Positions 55,593-64,000 of a DNA stretch of 64,000 nt are shown one piece after another. The stretch spans positions 1 through 64,000 of the forward strand of contig VCJN01002017.1 in NCBI GenBank assembly GCA_006384855.1, read 5' to 3'. Within the stretch, counting starts at the first letter, position 1. Each line of letters begins with the position of its first letter. This DNA is from Tetraselmis striata (taxonomy: Eukaryota > Chlorophyta > Chlorodendrophyceae > Chlorodendrales > Chlorodendraceae). A program made the translations under genes and the position numbers. The notes below the pieces were generated by a model. That model ran no database searches, had not been told where the DNA came from, and worked only from the letters and a program-made list of their open reading frames with translations.

Positions 55593-56048
55593 GGCGTTGT
55601 GAGCGGTGAAGGGGGAGGGGGGGGGGGGGGCGAGTGGAGAAACTAACACCAAGTCGACGACCGCCTGCGCTTCCGGAGCAGTCAACGACACAGCGGAGGC
55701 GAAGAGCAGCGCGCCACTACTATTTATAGGCACGTATTGTGAAGGGCTAATCGGTGCGGCATTGTGTCGGCGTAATATCGCAATGTTTATTGCTGAAGTA
55801 GCATGGCGTAATGAACACGTGGTGTCGCTGAGTTAATCCGGGATAATATATGCGGGAGGGCGCGCGTATATGTGCGCGACGAATGTGCACGGATGTGCAG
55901 CAGCGTAGTGCGGCGGTGTGCACGAGGATGTGCACCAATGTGCACGAAGATGTGCACGACATGTAGGGGCGGCGCGGGTGAGTGTGCGCCGCAAATCCCG
56001 GTGCGTGGCACCCAGCAGCCCCACCCCCCCCCCTTTAGACCTGCCGCC

Positions 56049-59000
56049 ATGTCAAACAATGTTGAATCCCCCGAGCTCCTCGCTGAGGAAGATGCGACGA
56101 CGAGGTTGCAAGCCTACCTCGAGCGGTGGCGTCAGGATGGTGGTACCTATGACCCCGTACTACACCTGGAGCTGTGGAGGCTTCTCGGACAAGACGCCTC
56201 GGAGGCCTTGGTGAGAAAGTTCCCTAATGTTCCCCCGGCTCTGAACGCTCCCGGGCTGCTAGAGGTGGGTTTGTTGTCGCACATCGCACAAGACCTGGTT
56301 GGTTTCAGCGAAGGACGCGGCGGAGCGGAAGGGAGTACAAACGTCGTGGTTCTGAGCATGGTGTCCGGGAACGCCGCCTATCTGCGCAGCAAGCTGTTGG
56401 GCGAGGGCGATAGCATTGGGCAGTGGGAGATGGACGTGCGAGCACAACAGGCAGCCTTCCGGCGGGCCCATTGCTATCAGGACCCTCCCCCGGCGGCCCA
56501 GCCCTTATCGGACGTGCGCACCTTCGTGATTCCGGTCTGTGTCGCCATTCACTTCACTGCCTTGGTGGTGGACGCGGAGGTTTTGGAGCCCCTAGTCTGC
56601 GACTCGATGGGTCTCGAACTCAACTCGCAGCACACACTGATCATGTCCATGTTCCGTGAGTTCGTGACCCGGATGATGATGCAGTCGTCTGATCCGGGGG
56701 TGCGTATCGGCTTGTGCTGGGAGAACGTGCACCGCCTCCTAGACGTAGCGGACGCGAAGGCTCGCACTATCCCCGTGGCGGAGGAGCAGCTACAGGATGA
56801 CATTTGGACCTGCGGGTGGCGGGTGCTGTTCTTCATCTACTGCTTGCTGAAGTTGGAGCCCGGGGACGATCGTCGCTCTGAACTGTTGAGCGCGGGGACG
56901 TGCAGGGAATTCAGCACGAAAGCCCTGGAAAGCTTTCGCAACAACGTTGTACAACGACGGAGTGCCCAGGACGGCGTCGTCGAGGCTTCTACTGACACGG
57001 ACATCGTCCCCATTGACTTGTGTGCGCGGGTGGACAAGCCCAAGGATGGCCTGCGACCGTTCACGCCCTGGGCTGCAAGGCGCATTGCCCAAGTCCGCCC
57101 CCCCCCCCCCCCCCTCTTGGCATGCAACACTTGGCAAGTAGCATGCATCGCTGACACAGAGTGGGGGCTGAGTACGTGCGTGGGCCATGCAACCCGCAGG
57201 TGCGAGGCTGGAAGGCTGTCACAAGCATGGTGACTGTGGCGCTAGTGGAAACAGTCCCGAAACAGGAACCGTCAGGCCTCGTCCAGCAGGAGGCGGCCGC
57301 GGGGAAAGCACCGGAGCCGGCGCCGAGGCGGGTAGATGATGAGGTTCGCCTGAAGGGATGCATAGGCATCCTCCATGCTCCAGATGGTGTGTTCTTTGCA
57401 GCGGCCGCGTTTTGTCTCGACAACGGCAAGCGGCGTACCTCAAAGTGCAAACGGTGCGTGGCGGTTGAAGTTGGTCGGCGCAAGTCTGCCAAGAGGCTGA
57501 AAGGAAGGGGAGGTTCTTCGAGCGTGCCACCCGCCGTGCATGAAGGCGGCACCCCGGTTGACGTCTCCCATACAGTGGAGCTGATATCTCCCAGCCAAGC
57601 CCTGCGGGCGCGTTTCATCGGCAACAAGCAGTTGCAATCGGGCCAGCCCACGCCGTTTAAGTTGGACCTGAGTGACGCCTAGAAGACCTTGCTGGAGATG
57701 GCGATGGAGTGTCTGGTCGACATGTCAAGCAAGCAATGGAGAGAAATGGGCTTTGGCATTCAGGGCGGGCGCATCCAGGTGCACCCCCCCCCCCCCTATA
57801 AACATGATGCCTTGCTGCTGCCGATGCCCGCCTTGGCTTGACGTGTGTGTGTGCCCCTGACACCAACAGGTCATCCTGCCCCCGGAAGACATGTTGGACA
57901 TTGCGGACCACACGCAGGTGAAGCCGTATGACGGTGAAAAGGAGGGCGAATTCGACCCGTGGAAGCTGTGGCATTGGGCAAGGAGCGCGCCAGAGACCTG
58001 GGTCGGCAGAAAGCAGAGTCAAATGAAGAGGTGCCCCCCTCCCCCCTCCCCCCCCCTTCAACCCCAGACCCGTGCGTCGCTTATTCTGAGCGTGTGCCTT
58101 GCAGGAAAGCCTTGTTTGCCGCCTTGCTGGAATTGCGGCGCGCTTTCGTGGCTGGTGCCGAGAAGGCCGGCGAGCTAGCACCAGAGTTTTGGTCGTGGCC
58201 GGTGATCGCGTTGCTGTTCACCCCGGCGAATGCCCCCGCTCAGATCACCCACATTGATGGGCAGGCTCCAAATCTGCATGCCATCCTGGCATGCACGTGC
58301 CACTGCCGCCCCACTGAGGTGTACCGCGGGGCAGAAGTGAGCTTCACAGATGCCGTGAAGCACATTCGGTACCCGGTGCGCCCCCCCCCCCCCCCCCCCC
58401 CCACCCAGGCATGTGGCGGGAGCGGGGGCGGGGGCGGGGACTGAGTGCCATCCATGTGTTGACATGAAAAGGGCCACGAGAATCACCGCCTCACGGAGAG
58501 GACGCTGGCGGAGACAGATCCGGGAGCTGCCGACTTCATCACGAGCCACAAGAACTTGATGCAGCCCCTGGAGGACTTGGAGCGTGGCATGGGTGTCCCC
58601 GAGGAGAACAAGCCCTATATGGAACAATACCATGGGTACATGTTTGGGTCGGACACGACGCACCGCGGGCCTATGGGCGCCCCAGTTGAGCTGCCCGGCG
58701 GTAACCCCTGTCCCAAGTGTCACGGGCATGGCACTGTCCGCTTGTACGGGCAGGGGCACCTTCTGGGACTGCCTGGCGGCTGCGGCGGTGCGGACGACCC
58801 TACCCAGTACACGCCGTTCCTGGCAGCCTACAACGAGGCACTCTACCCACACATCACCCCCCGCAGTGATGCTGCGGAGAAACGCAATCACCAGTTGGCG
58901 GCGGAGTATGTGGCCCACTTTGGGGATCATGCTGTGTTGCCAAATCATTTGTACAGTGACGAGGACTACGCCAGCATCCATGCCAGAGCGAAGGAGCTGC

Positions 59001-59059
59001 GGCTTGTTGCTGTGGCTGCGGCTTTTGCTGCTGCCGCTGCCGCGTCCATCCCGCCGTAG
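56049..59059 (+). CDS. Ulp1/C48-type cysteine protease fusion protein, five exons
   Basis: Exons 56,049-57,092; 57,200-57,778; 57,870-58,030; 58,105-58,375; 58,472-59,059 join in phase to about 880 residues. The ATG sits in GCCGCCATG. Exon 1 holds a C48-type protease: His168 (IHFTALVVD), Asp185 (CDSMG), Gln249 and Cys255 (Q-x5-CGW), the spacing of SUMO/Ulp1 peptidases. Later exons hold an unknown region with a TAG at 57,680-57,682, after which the frame continues well (KTLLEMAMECLVDM). Next comes a segment with H-x-D at about 644-646 (ITHIDGQAPNLHAILAC) that recalls 2-oxoglutarate dioxygenase-like folds, and a C-terminal C-x2-C stretch (CPKCHGHG). All four introns begin with a C run after the donor. 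C48 proteases occur in several transposon families; the target here is unknown. The 880-residue fusion would need the TAG to be read or to be an error. Confidence 0.65.
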
Positions 59060-59484
59060 ACAGACGATCGGGTCTGGCATGCAGCACCGCCCGTGCTTGT
59101 AAATAAGCGACAATGGATCACGTCATGCTCCGGTTGTACTCCTACACTTCCTTCGCTTTGGCGGTTGGGGGGGGGGGGGGGGGGGGTCATGTCCTTATTA
59201 CTTGCATCGGTGGACGTGCTGGATATGGAGGTCACCGGGCACATCGCGTGGTTTCGGAGCAGTTCATGCGCGCCTCCTCGTCTTGTTTGCAATCGTCGCC
59301 CTAATCCAATGCAGGGTGAGGGGGGGGGACACTGTGCCCCCCCCCCCCCCCCCCCGGGTTTAAGTAAACAAATATATAGCCGTGCATGCGCCGCAATCGG
59401 TACCCAATGAGCGGGGTATGTGACAGTGGTTTCGGAGCAGTGCAAGCATTCCGTGCGTGTGCACAAGCACGTACGACTGGGAAT
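59060..59484. other. Spacer with G/C runs
   Basis: No gene. G run at 59,167-59,186, and a hairpin of G8-A-CACTGTG-C19 near 59,321-59,356. GTGGTTTCGGAGCAGT occurs at 59,251 and 59,427 and, inverted, near 60,170. Confidence 0.5.
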
Positions 59485-59741
59485 GAGGCGGGGGTTGCGG
59501 ATGGAGTGCATTGGCGGTGCATAGAATAGCGTGTTGCTGGGGTTTTGGCTGCATCGGGCGCCGTGTTCCCATCAATCCGGCACGGAATGTCCGGTTTTCA
59601 CACATTTGTGTGTGAATATAATGTGAATATTACGCTTTTTCTACGCCGGGTGGATGTATGGGCATCCGGCGTCCGATGCACCCCAATTATTTGCAGCACG
59701 CTAGTCTGTGCACCGCCAGTGCACTCCGCAAGCCCCGCCTC
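59485..59741. mobile_element. Palindromic miniature inverted-repeat element, copy 1
   Basis: 257 bp. The left end GAGGCGGGGGTTGCGG...AGTGCATTGGCGGTGCATAG is the near complement of the right end CTAGTCTGTGCACCGCCAGTGCACTCCGCAAGCCCCGCCTC. Inner segments are also complementary (GCATCGGGCGCCGTG and CGGCGTCCGATGC), so the whole unit can fold into one long imperfect hairpin. It encodes nothing. About 85% identical to copy 2. Confidence 0.75.
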
Positions 59742-59860
59742 CATCCGCGTCGGAACCGGTAGTAAGTGTTGTTGTGTGCGCACATCGTGACAACATTACA
59801 CGGTGGCAATTGCAATTAGCGGTGGATAATGTGAAGGCGTTTTCGAAATCGACAGAGAAT

Positions 59861-60116
59861 GAGGCGGTGCTGGCGGAGTGCATTGGCGGTGCATAGAATA
59901 GCGTGTTGCTGGGGTTTTGGCTGCATCGGGCGCCGTGTTCCCATCAATCCGGCACGGAATGTCCGGTTTTCACACATTTGTGTGTGATGAATATGGTGTG
60001 AATATTACGCGTTTTTTTACGCCGGTGGATGTATGGGCATCCGGCGTCCGATGCACCTCGAATCTCACCAACACGCTACTCTACGCACCCTCAATGCAAT
60101 CCGCCAGCCCCGCCTC
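59861..60116. mobile_element. Palindromic miniature inverted-repeat element, copy 2
   Basis: 256 bp, same orientation as copy 1, 119 bases to its right. Ends GAGGCGGTGCTGGCGG and CCGCCAGCCCCGCCTC are complementary. It shares a long run with copy 1 (about 59,874-59,985 versus 59,504-59,614). Both are preceded by GAAT; clear target duplications were not found. Confidence 0.75.
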
Positions 60117-60213
60117 TTTCCGCGCAAGTCCTACGTTCCATTGTATGTATATACATACGTACATGTATGTACTGCTCCGAAACCAGCCCAAACTTAATGA
60201 GTGCACAAGTGTA

Positions 60214-60246
<33 letters not shown>

Positions 60247-61003
60247 TGGAAGCGGGGCATCCACTCACACATACCCCGGCGATGCATGACAGGTATTACA
60301 TGCCGTGGCGGGTCGGCGGGCCGACCCGGCGGGCCGACCCGGCGGGGGGTGGGGGGCGCGGGGGGGGGGGGGGGGGGGGGGGGGGGGGTCAATTCAACTA
60401 CTCGTGCGACAATGTCGTTTCGTGGAGCAGTATATGTGCCCGGCCTCATTTATACCGCCCCCCTACCTGCGTTGCATGGTTCCACCCCTACGAATTACTT
60501 AGCACAAACCGCCATTACTTAATAGGAACCTAAGCTAGCACTGCCAGGCTTATATGCCCGCCCGCTTTGCCGATCAACTTCTACGCACTTCCCGTCCCTC
60601 AGCCGCTGGACATGGGGGTTAAGCCGCCAGCCTCGGCAGTTGCTTAGCCAAGCTTGGCATCCCGTACCGTGTCCATGGCTCCGAGTCCGGCGCTTGCCTC
60701 CGCCGGTTTGCGCACGCATGCACGCACAGTAATACGCCGCGGCCGCCGACGCCGCCACGCTTACTTCCACCACCTTCGCCAGCCGCAGCTTCGCACGCCG
60801 TTCCGCCGATATACGAAACGCACGAATCCCCCCCCCCCCCCCCCCCCCCCACCGTCCCCGCGTCATGTATAATATATTCGAGGCGACTATGCGGGGCGCA
60901 GCACACGCCGCGGCGTGGGTCGGCGGAGCGGCGGGCGGCGGGAGCCCTAATGGCCGCGCAGTATCCACACCCACACCGGCACCGCCGCTCACCTCCGACG
61001 CGG
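60117..61003. other. Spacer with three homopolymer tracts
   Basis: No supported gene. G runs at 60,218-60,246 and about 60,360-60,388, a C run at about 60,830-60,850, and a duplicated GGGCCGACCCGGC near 60,317-60,343. Confidence 0.5.
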
Positions 61004-61766
61004 ATGAACAAAGGAAACATGCCGGTTGGTGGTAAGCGCAGCAGGCGTGGGGTGCCGGTGCCGGTACCTGTGCGACGGAGCTGTCGCGTCAGGAACCGCA
61101 CCGCAACCGCAACCGCACCGCATGTGGAGCAACACATGGCGGTGCCGGCCCCACCTATGTCTAGGGCCACCTCCTCACAGCACCCCGCCACGACGGCGTC
61201 GGCCACCGCCGACGGCGCCGTTGCGGGGGGGGACGCCCTGCCAAGGCGACGATGATGCGCCTGATGCGCCGCATCAGGAGGCGGAGGAGGCCGTGGTAGA
61301 GGCGACTGATAGGGATGAGGGGGTTGTCGAGGCGAGCGAGGCTGCGCTCGCGCCACCCGCCCCGCAGCCACCTGCGGGACATGCCGACTTGCTCGTCGCC
61401 ATGTTGACCGGAGCACTACGAGCAGTGGCGGGAGGCGGCCACATGCACTATCATGTGCGTGTCCTGGCCGGACGCCCGTCATGCGTGTACTGCGGCCAAC
61501 GGACGGACTGGGAGTGTTGCTGCGACGGCACCCCGGCTTTGTGCGGCCCCAAGTACCCATGCATGGCGACCCATCAGCGGGCAGTCCCCTGCCCGACCAC
61601 GGCCGCGGTGAGGGCGGAGTTCCGCCATGCCAGGGACGCGTTCCACGACGCGACTCGCGCCGCCGTGTCTGAGGCTTCCGAGAAGGCACGCGCGGCTGGT
61701 AGGGTGCGCAGGGTGAGGCGGCGGACGGCCCAGGAGATGAAGGAGAGCGAGACATGCCGTCAGTGA
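61004..61766 (+). CDS. Zinc-finger protein with acidic middle, frame broken at a G run
   Basis: ATG 61,004 starts a basic, Val/Pro-rich N-terminus (MNKGNMPVGGKRSRRGVP). The frame changes at an eight-base G run (61,225-61,232); one base fewer would keep it open. This points to either a homopolymer sequencing error or a single mutation. Then come an acidic region (DAPHQEAEEAVVEATDRDE), AGHADLLVAMLTGALRAV, and a Cys cluster CVYCGQRTDWECCC...ALCGPKYPCMATH, like the cysteine-rich finger at PiggyBac C-termini. A Lys/Arg-rich helix follows, ending in TGA. No catalytic domain. It is convergent with the Tnp2-like gene. It may be a transposon accessory DNA-binding protein; function not known. Confidence 0.5.
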
Positions 61767-62265
61767 AGTCGGGCGCAATGATATTGGGTGGGGCACACGG
61801 GCGTGTAACACTTGCACTTTGCGCGTATGGCTGGGTTACATCTAGGCGGCGTCACACTATGCAACCGGAAAGGCTGCGTTGCTACTGCAAACGATGCTAC
61901 GCCTCACTCGGTAGCAACCGCTGCCCCCGCCTATCCCACAGCCGCTGCCCCCCCCCCCCCCCCCCCCCCTCCTCGCGCACCGTCCTGCGACCTTGCGTGG
62001 ATCCCCGCCACCAGCAGCTCCCCGGCGTCGACGCCCAAGTCGGCAGCCTTCGCGGAGGACATGTCGGCAGGGGCCATGAGAACAGCCACCTTGCGGATGC
62101 CCGGACCATCTAGTAGGACAAGGGCCTCCTCCCCGCCGGAACCACCGCCGCCGCCCGGCACTCTCCACAAGTTCCAAGCCCACGGCAGTGTGGGCTCGTT
62201 CCGGCGTCCACACCGTACACAATGCAGCCCGAATGGGCCGCGCGCTGGCACGGCTGTCGTCCGAG
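61767..62265. other. Spacer between convergent genes
   Basis: No supported gene; C run at about 61,950-61,969. Confidence 0.4.
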
Positions 62266-64000
62266 TCAGCCCCTGGCGGGGGCGGTGGGCGTGGCAAGGT
62301 AGAAGTTTTGAGCTCGCGCGACCATGGTGGTGTACTTGGCGTCTTCGCGCTCCGCCAGCAGGTTTCTTGGCAGCTCCTCCTCGCTCTCCAGCTCCTCGGT
62401 GGTGTAGGGGGGTGGGTCAGCGTCGGGGACTTGCTTCAACATCTTGTACACAAAGAAGGAGTTGTCTCTCGACGTCTCCCCGTCTTCCCCCCCCCCCGGT
62501 GAAGCCGGGGCTTGTCGCCGTTGCGAAGCGACGCCGCCTTGTAGGCCAGGAGCCCCCCAGCGCCATCGCTGGGGGTCCAGCCCGGCAGGACCGCACCCCA
62601 CCCCGCGAGTATGGGTGCATACGAGTGCGAGCCCTGCACCGTACGTCGGACGTCGTCCAGCAGCTTCCCCAAATGGTCCTTGAAGTCCACCGCGTCCTCC
62701 CACGCAGCGGATGCGCTCCCAACCAACCGGATGGGCGTCTCCACGGCGCCGGGGCCAGCGTCGTCTGGGGCCATGTACCCCTGTGTGTGTGGGTGGGTCG
62801 CTGTGAGTGCGAGTGTGAGTGTATGTGTGTGTGTGTGTGTGGGTGGGTGGGTATGGGTGCACGTGGCTGAGGAGGCAGCAAGGGGGGGGGGGGGGGGGGA
62901 GGAGAGACCTTCTTGTTGGGGTTGGGTTTCCGGTAGAGGCGATGCGCCTTCAGGCGGTTGATCTGCTGCGCGAAAAGCAGGTCCCTCATCATGGTCTCGC
63001 AGACATTCTTCGGCAGCACGCGATTGGCGCCCGCCTTCAAGAAGCCCATGAGGTTCTCCATCCACAGCTCCGCAAGCGGGTGCCCGCAAGCCAGCATCTG
63101 GTGGATCATGCGGCACACCGCCGAGTGCAAGTTGGAGACGAGGAGCGACACGAAGCCGTTTCCCTCAGCCAGGCGGGCATACACGGTGATGTCCGCTAGG
63201 TATCGAGTCCTCCCCTCCTTGGTGAGCGCGTCCACCTGCGCCTTGCGCTCAGGGCCGTCCTCCTCCGTCACCACGTTCTGCAACCCCCACCGCGTGACGA
63301 ACCACACAGCTCATTGCAGGCGCTTGTACATGTGCCCAAGCACCCCCAGCTGCGACACCGCACGCATCACCGCTGGGGACGCGAGCTCCTTCTTGGTCAT
63401 GATCGCCTTCACCCGGGCCTCCTCGAACAGCGGACCGGCGGTAAGGAGGGAAAACGATTCCGTGTGGTGCCAGCAGTCCTCTATGACCCAGCCGGAATGC
63501 ACCGTCACCTTGCCTGACCCTGCAGTCATGAAGGGGGATGCCGTCACGCCCCCGCCCCGGCCCACGCCGCCCACGCCAAGGGGGGGGGGGGGGGGGATAC
63601 CTTTCGACTTCTTGGACACCGCAAACGAAGGGCGCAACCCGCGTCCAAAGTTGCTGGGTATCAGGACTAAAGCCTTGCGCCGGTCTTCCTGCTTTATAGC
63701 CCGAAATCCAACGTGGCCCAGCACGTCGAGGAAGTTCCTCCAAAAGTCCTTTCCCAAGCCCAAGAAGCACAGGTGGTCCGGCGCGAGGGGGAAGAGGTTG
63801 ACCATGCTGACATAGCCCAGGACCACAGGCACCTGGCACACGCCATGGCAACCGGTGTTCTGCTTGGCCTGCTCCAGCCGGGTTGTGTTGAATGCACGCC
63901 GGGCAGCGGGGCTCAGTTCGCCGTCCTCATCCCCATCAAGGGCCGACTTGGCCAAGTCCTCCTCTATCTGGCCGATGACGCCCATCTGCTCCAGCATCTG
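62266..64000 (-). pseudogene. Tnp2-like (CACTA) transposase, 3' part of gene, runs off the right edge
   Basis: The exon at the right edge reads GCHGVCQVPVVLGYVSMVNLFPLAPDHLCFLGLGKDFWRNFLDVLG, similar to the Tnp2 pattern around the catalytic region. After an intron (GTATCCCC... to CTGCAG), the next exon (62,909 to about 63,536) has LVSNLHSAVCRMIHQMLACGHPLAELWMENLMGFLK, like the Tnp2 segment with the last acidic catalytic residue. A second intron (62,908 leftward, GTCTCTCC plus C run, containing a CA repeat) precedes the acidic C-terminal exon ending in TGA at 62,266-62,268. A TGA (63,312-63,314) where TGG would fit, and a frame change at an 11-base homopolymer (62,487-62,497), interrupt it. 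The 5' part lies outside. The enzyme would cut and join the CACTG ends in the nucleus. Confidence 0.55.
62782..62850. repeat. (GT)n-rich microsatellite inside a Tnp2-like intron
   Basis: Alternating GT/GA and GTGGGTGG repeats on the plus strand; on the gene strand they form the CA-rich 3' half of the intron ending ACACACAG. Confidence 0.7.

Larger units (their letters stand above)
53796..64000. mobile_element. Giant CACTA (EnSpm)-like DNA transposon, copy B (right end beyond window)
   Basis: The left terminus CACTGTGAGAATGAGATGTG at 53,796 matches, inverted, the end of copy A at 838. Rightward are a minus-strand basic-protein gene, a plus-strand C48-protease gene, two nested palindromic miniature elements, a plus-strand zinc-finger gene, and a minus-strand Tnp2-like gene cut by the window edge. 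No inverted copy of the terminus occurs between 53.8 and 64.0 kb, so the element is either over 10.2 kb or composed of more than one neighbour. The left boundary and the first gene are shared with copy A. Membership of the genes further right is inferred. Confidence 0.5.

Noticed and set aside
7880-57682. Firm claim of UAG reassignment to glutamine
   Set aside because: TGA and TAA interruptions occur too, all in transposon-type or unidentified genes, and the intact kinase and the young PAT element use no internal TAG; decay explains the data.
56049-59059. Polinton or adenovirus-like protease as an explanation for the C48 gene
   Set aside because: No capsid, packaging ATPase, protein-primed polymerase or retroviral-type integrase is seen nearby, and the terminus and Tnp2-like gene point to a plain DNA transposon.
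59321-59356. G8-A-CACTGTG-C19 as a second CACTA terminus
   Set aside because: Only the seven bases CACTGTG match. The next bases of the terminus (AGA...GATGTGACATACGGG) are absent, so the match is likely chance.
61812-62870. A 350-codon plus-strand frame opposite the Tnp2-like gene
   Set aside because: It is the complement of real minus-strand coding sequence plus GC-rich spacer, with no domain pattern of its own.

Overview
The window looks like nuclear DNA of a green alga, probably chlorophycean. It is GC-rich and repeat-dense, its genes are split by short spliceosomal introns (GT..AG, donors often GTGCG), and TGTAA motifs of the algal polyadenylation type follow several stop codons. It also holds a short interstitial run of TTTTAGGG, the Chlamydomonas-type telomere unit. 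The species cannot be named from the sequence. Only one ordinary host gene is clear: a seven-exon aurora-like serine/threonine kinase at 44.16-47.06 kb. Nearly everything else is mobile DNA in various states of decay.

Layout. 0-0.84 kb: terminus of a CACTA-like DNA transposon (copy A). 1.0-3.0 kb: Copia-group relic (LTR, primer site, gag). 6.0-8.2 kb: pogo-like transposase relic. 8.66-9.09 kb: 5'-truncated LINE. 9.2-10.0 kb: inverted-repeat element. 11.3-13.0 kb: dispersed repeat and a 66-bp minisatellite. 13.3-16.0 kb: two unidentified broken transposon-type genes. 16.8-17.5 kb: PiggyBac-like zinc-finger fragment. 18.0-21.4 kb: a satellite with units of about 235-270 bp carrying a second LINE copy and a 1.4-kb non-autonomous LTR element. 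21.7-28.0 kb: broken DIRS/PAT element on the minus strand with a 1.1-kb LTR element inserted in it. 30-35 kb: tyrosine-recombinase and RNase H relics plus small unidentified genes. 36.73-42.58 kb: a PAT-type DIRS element that looks whole. 44.2-47.1 kb: the kinase. 47.6 kb: a tRNA-like sequence. 48.6-51.67 kb: truncated DIRS/PAT element ending at the telomere-like motif. 53.8 kb to the right edge: a very large CACTA-like DNA transposon (copy B).

Copy B is the most unusual object. Its left end, starting CACTGTGAG, is shared with copy A. Inside are a minus-strand gene for a basic NLS-tailed protein, a five-exon gene whose first exon encodes a Ulp1/C48-type cysteine protease, a pair of palindromic miniature elements, a zinc-finger gene, and a minus-strand Tnp2-like transposase running off the window. 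Several of its introns, one intron of the kinase and one of the pogo relic start with a long cytosine run directly after the GT donor. G or C homopolymers of 14-33 bases occur about every 2 kb, and two frame breaks fall exactly in such runs.
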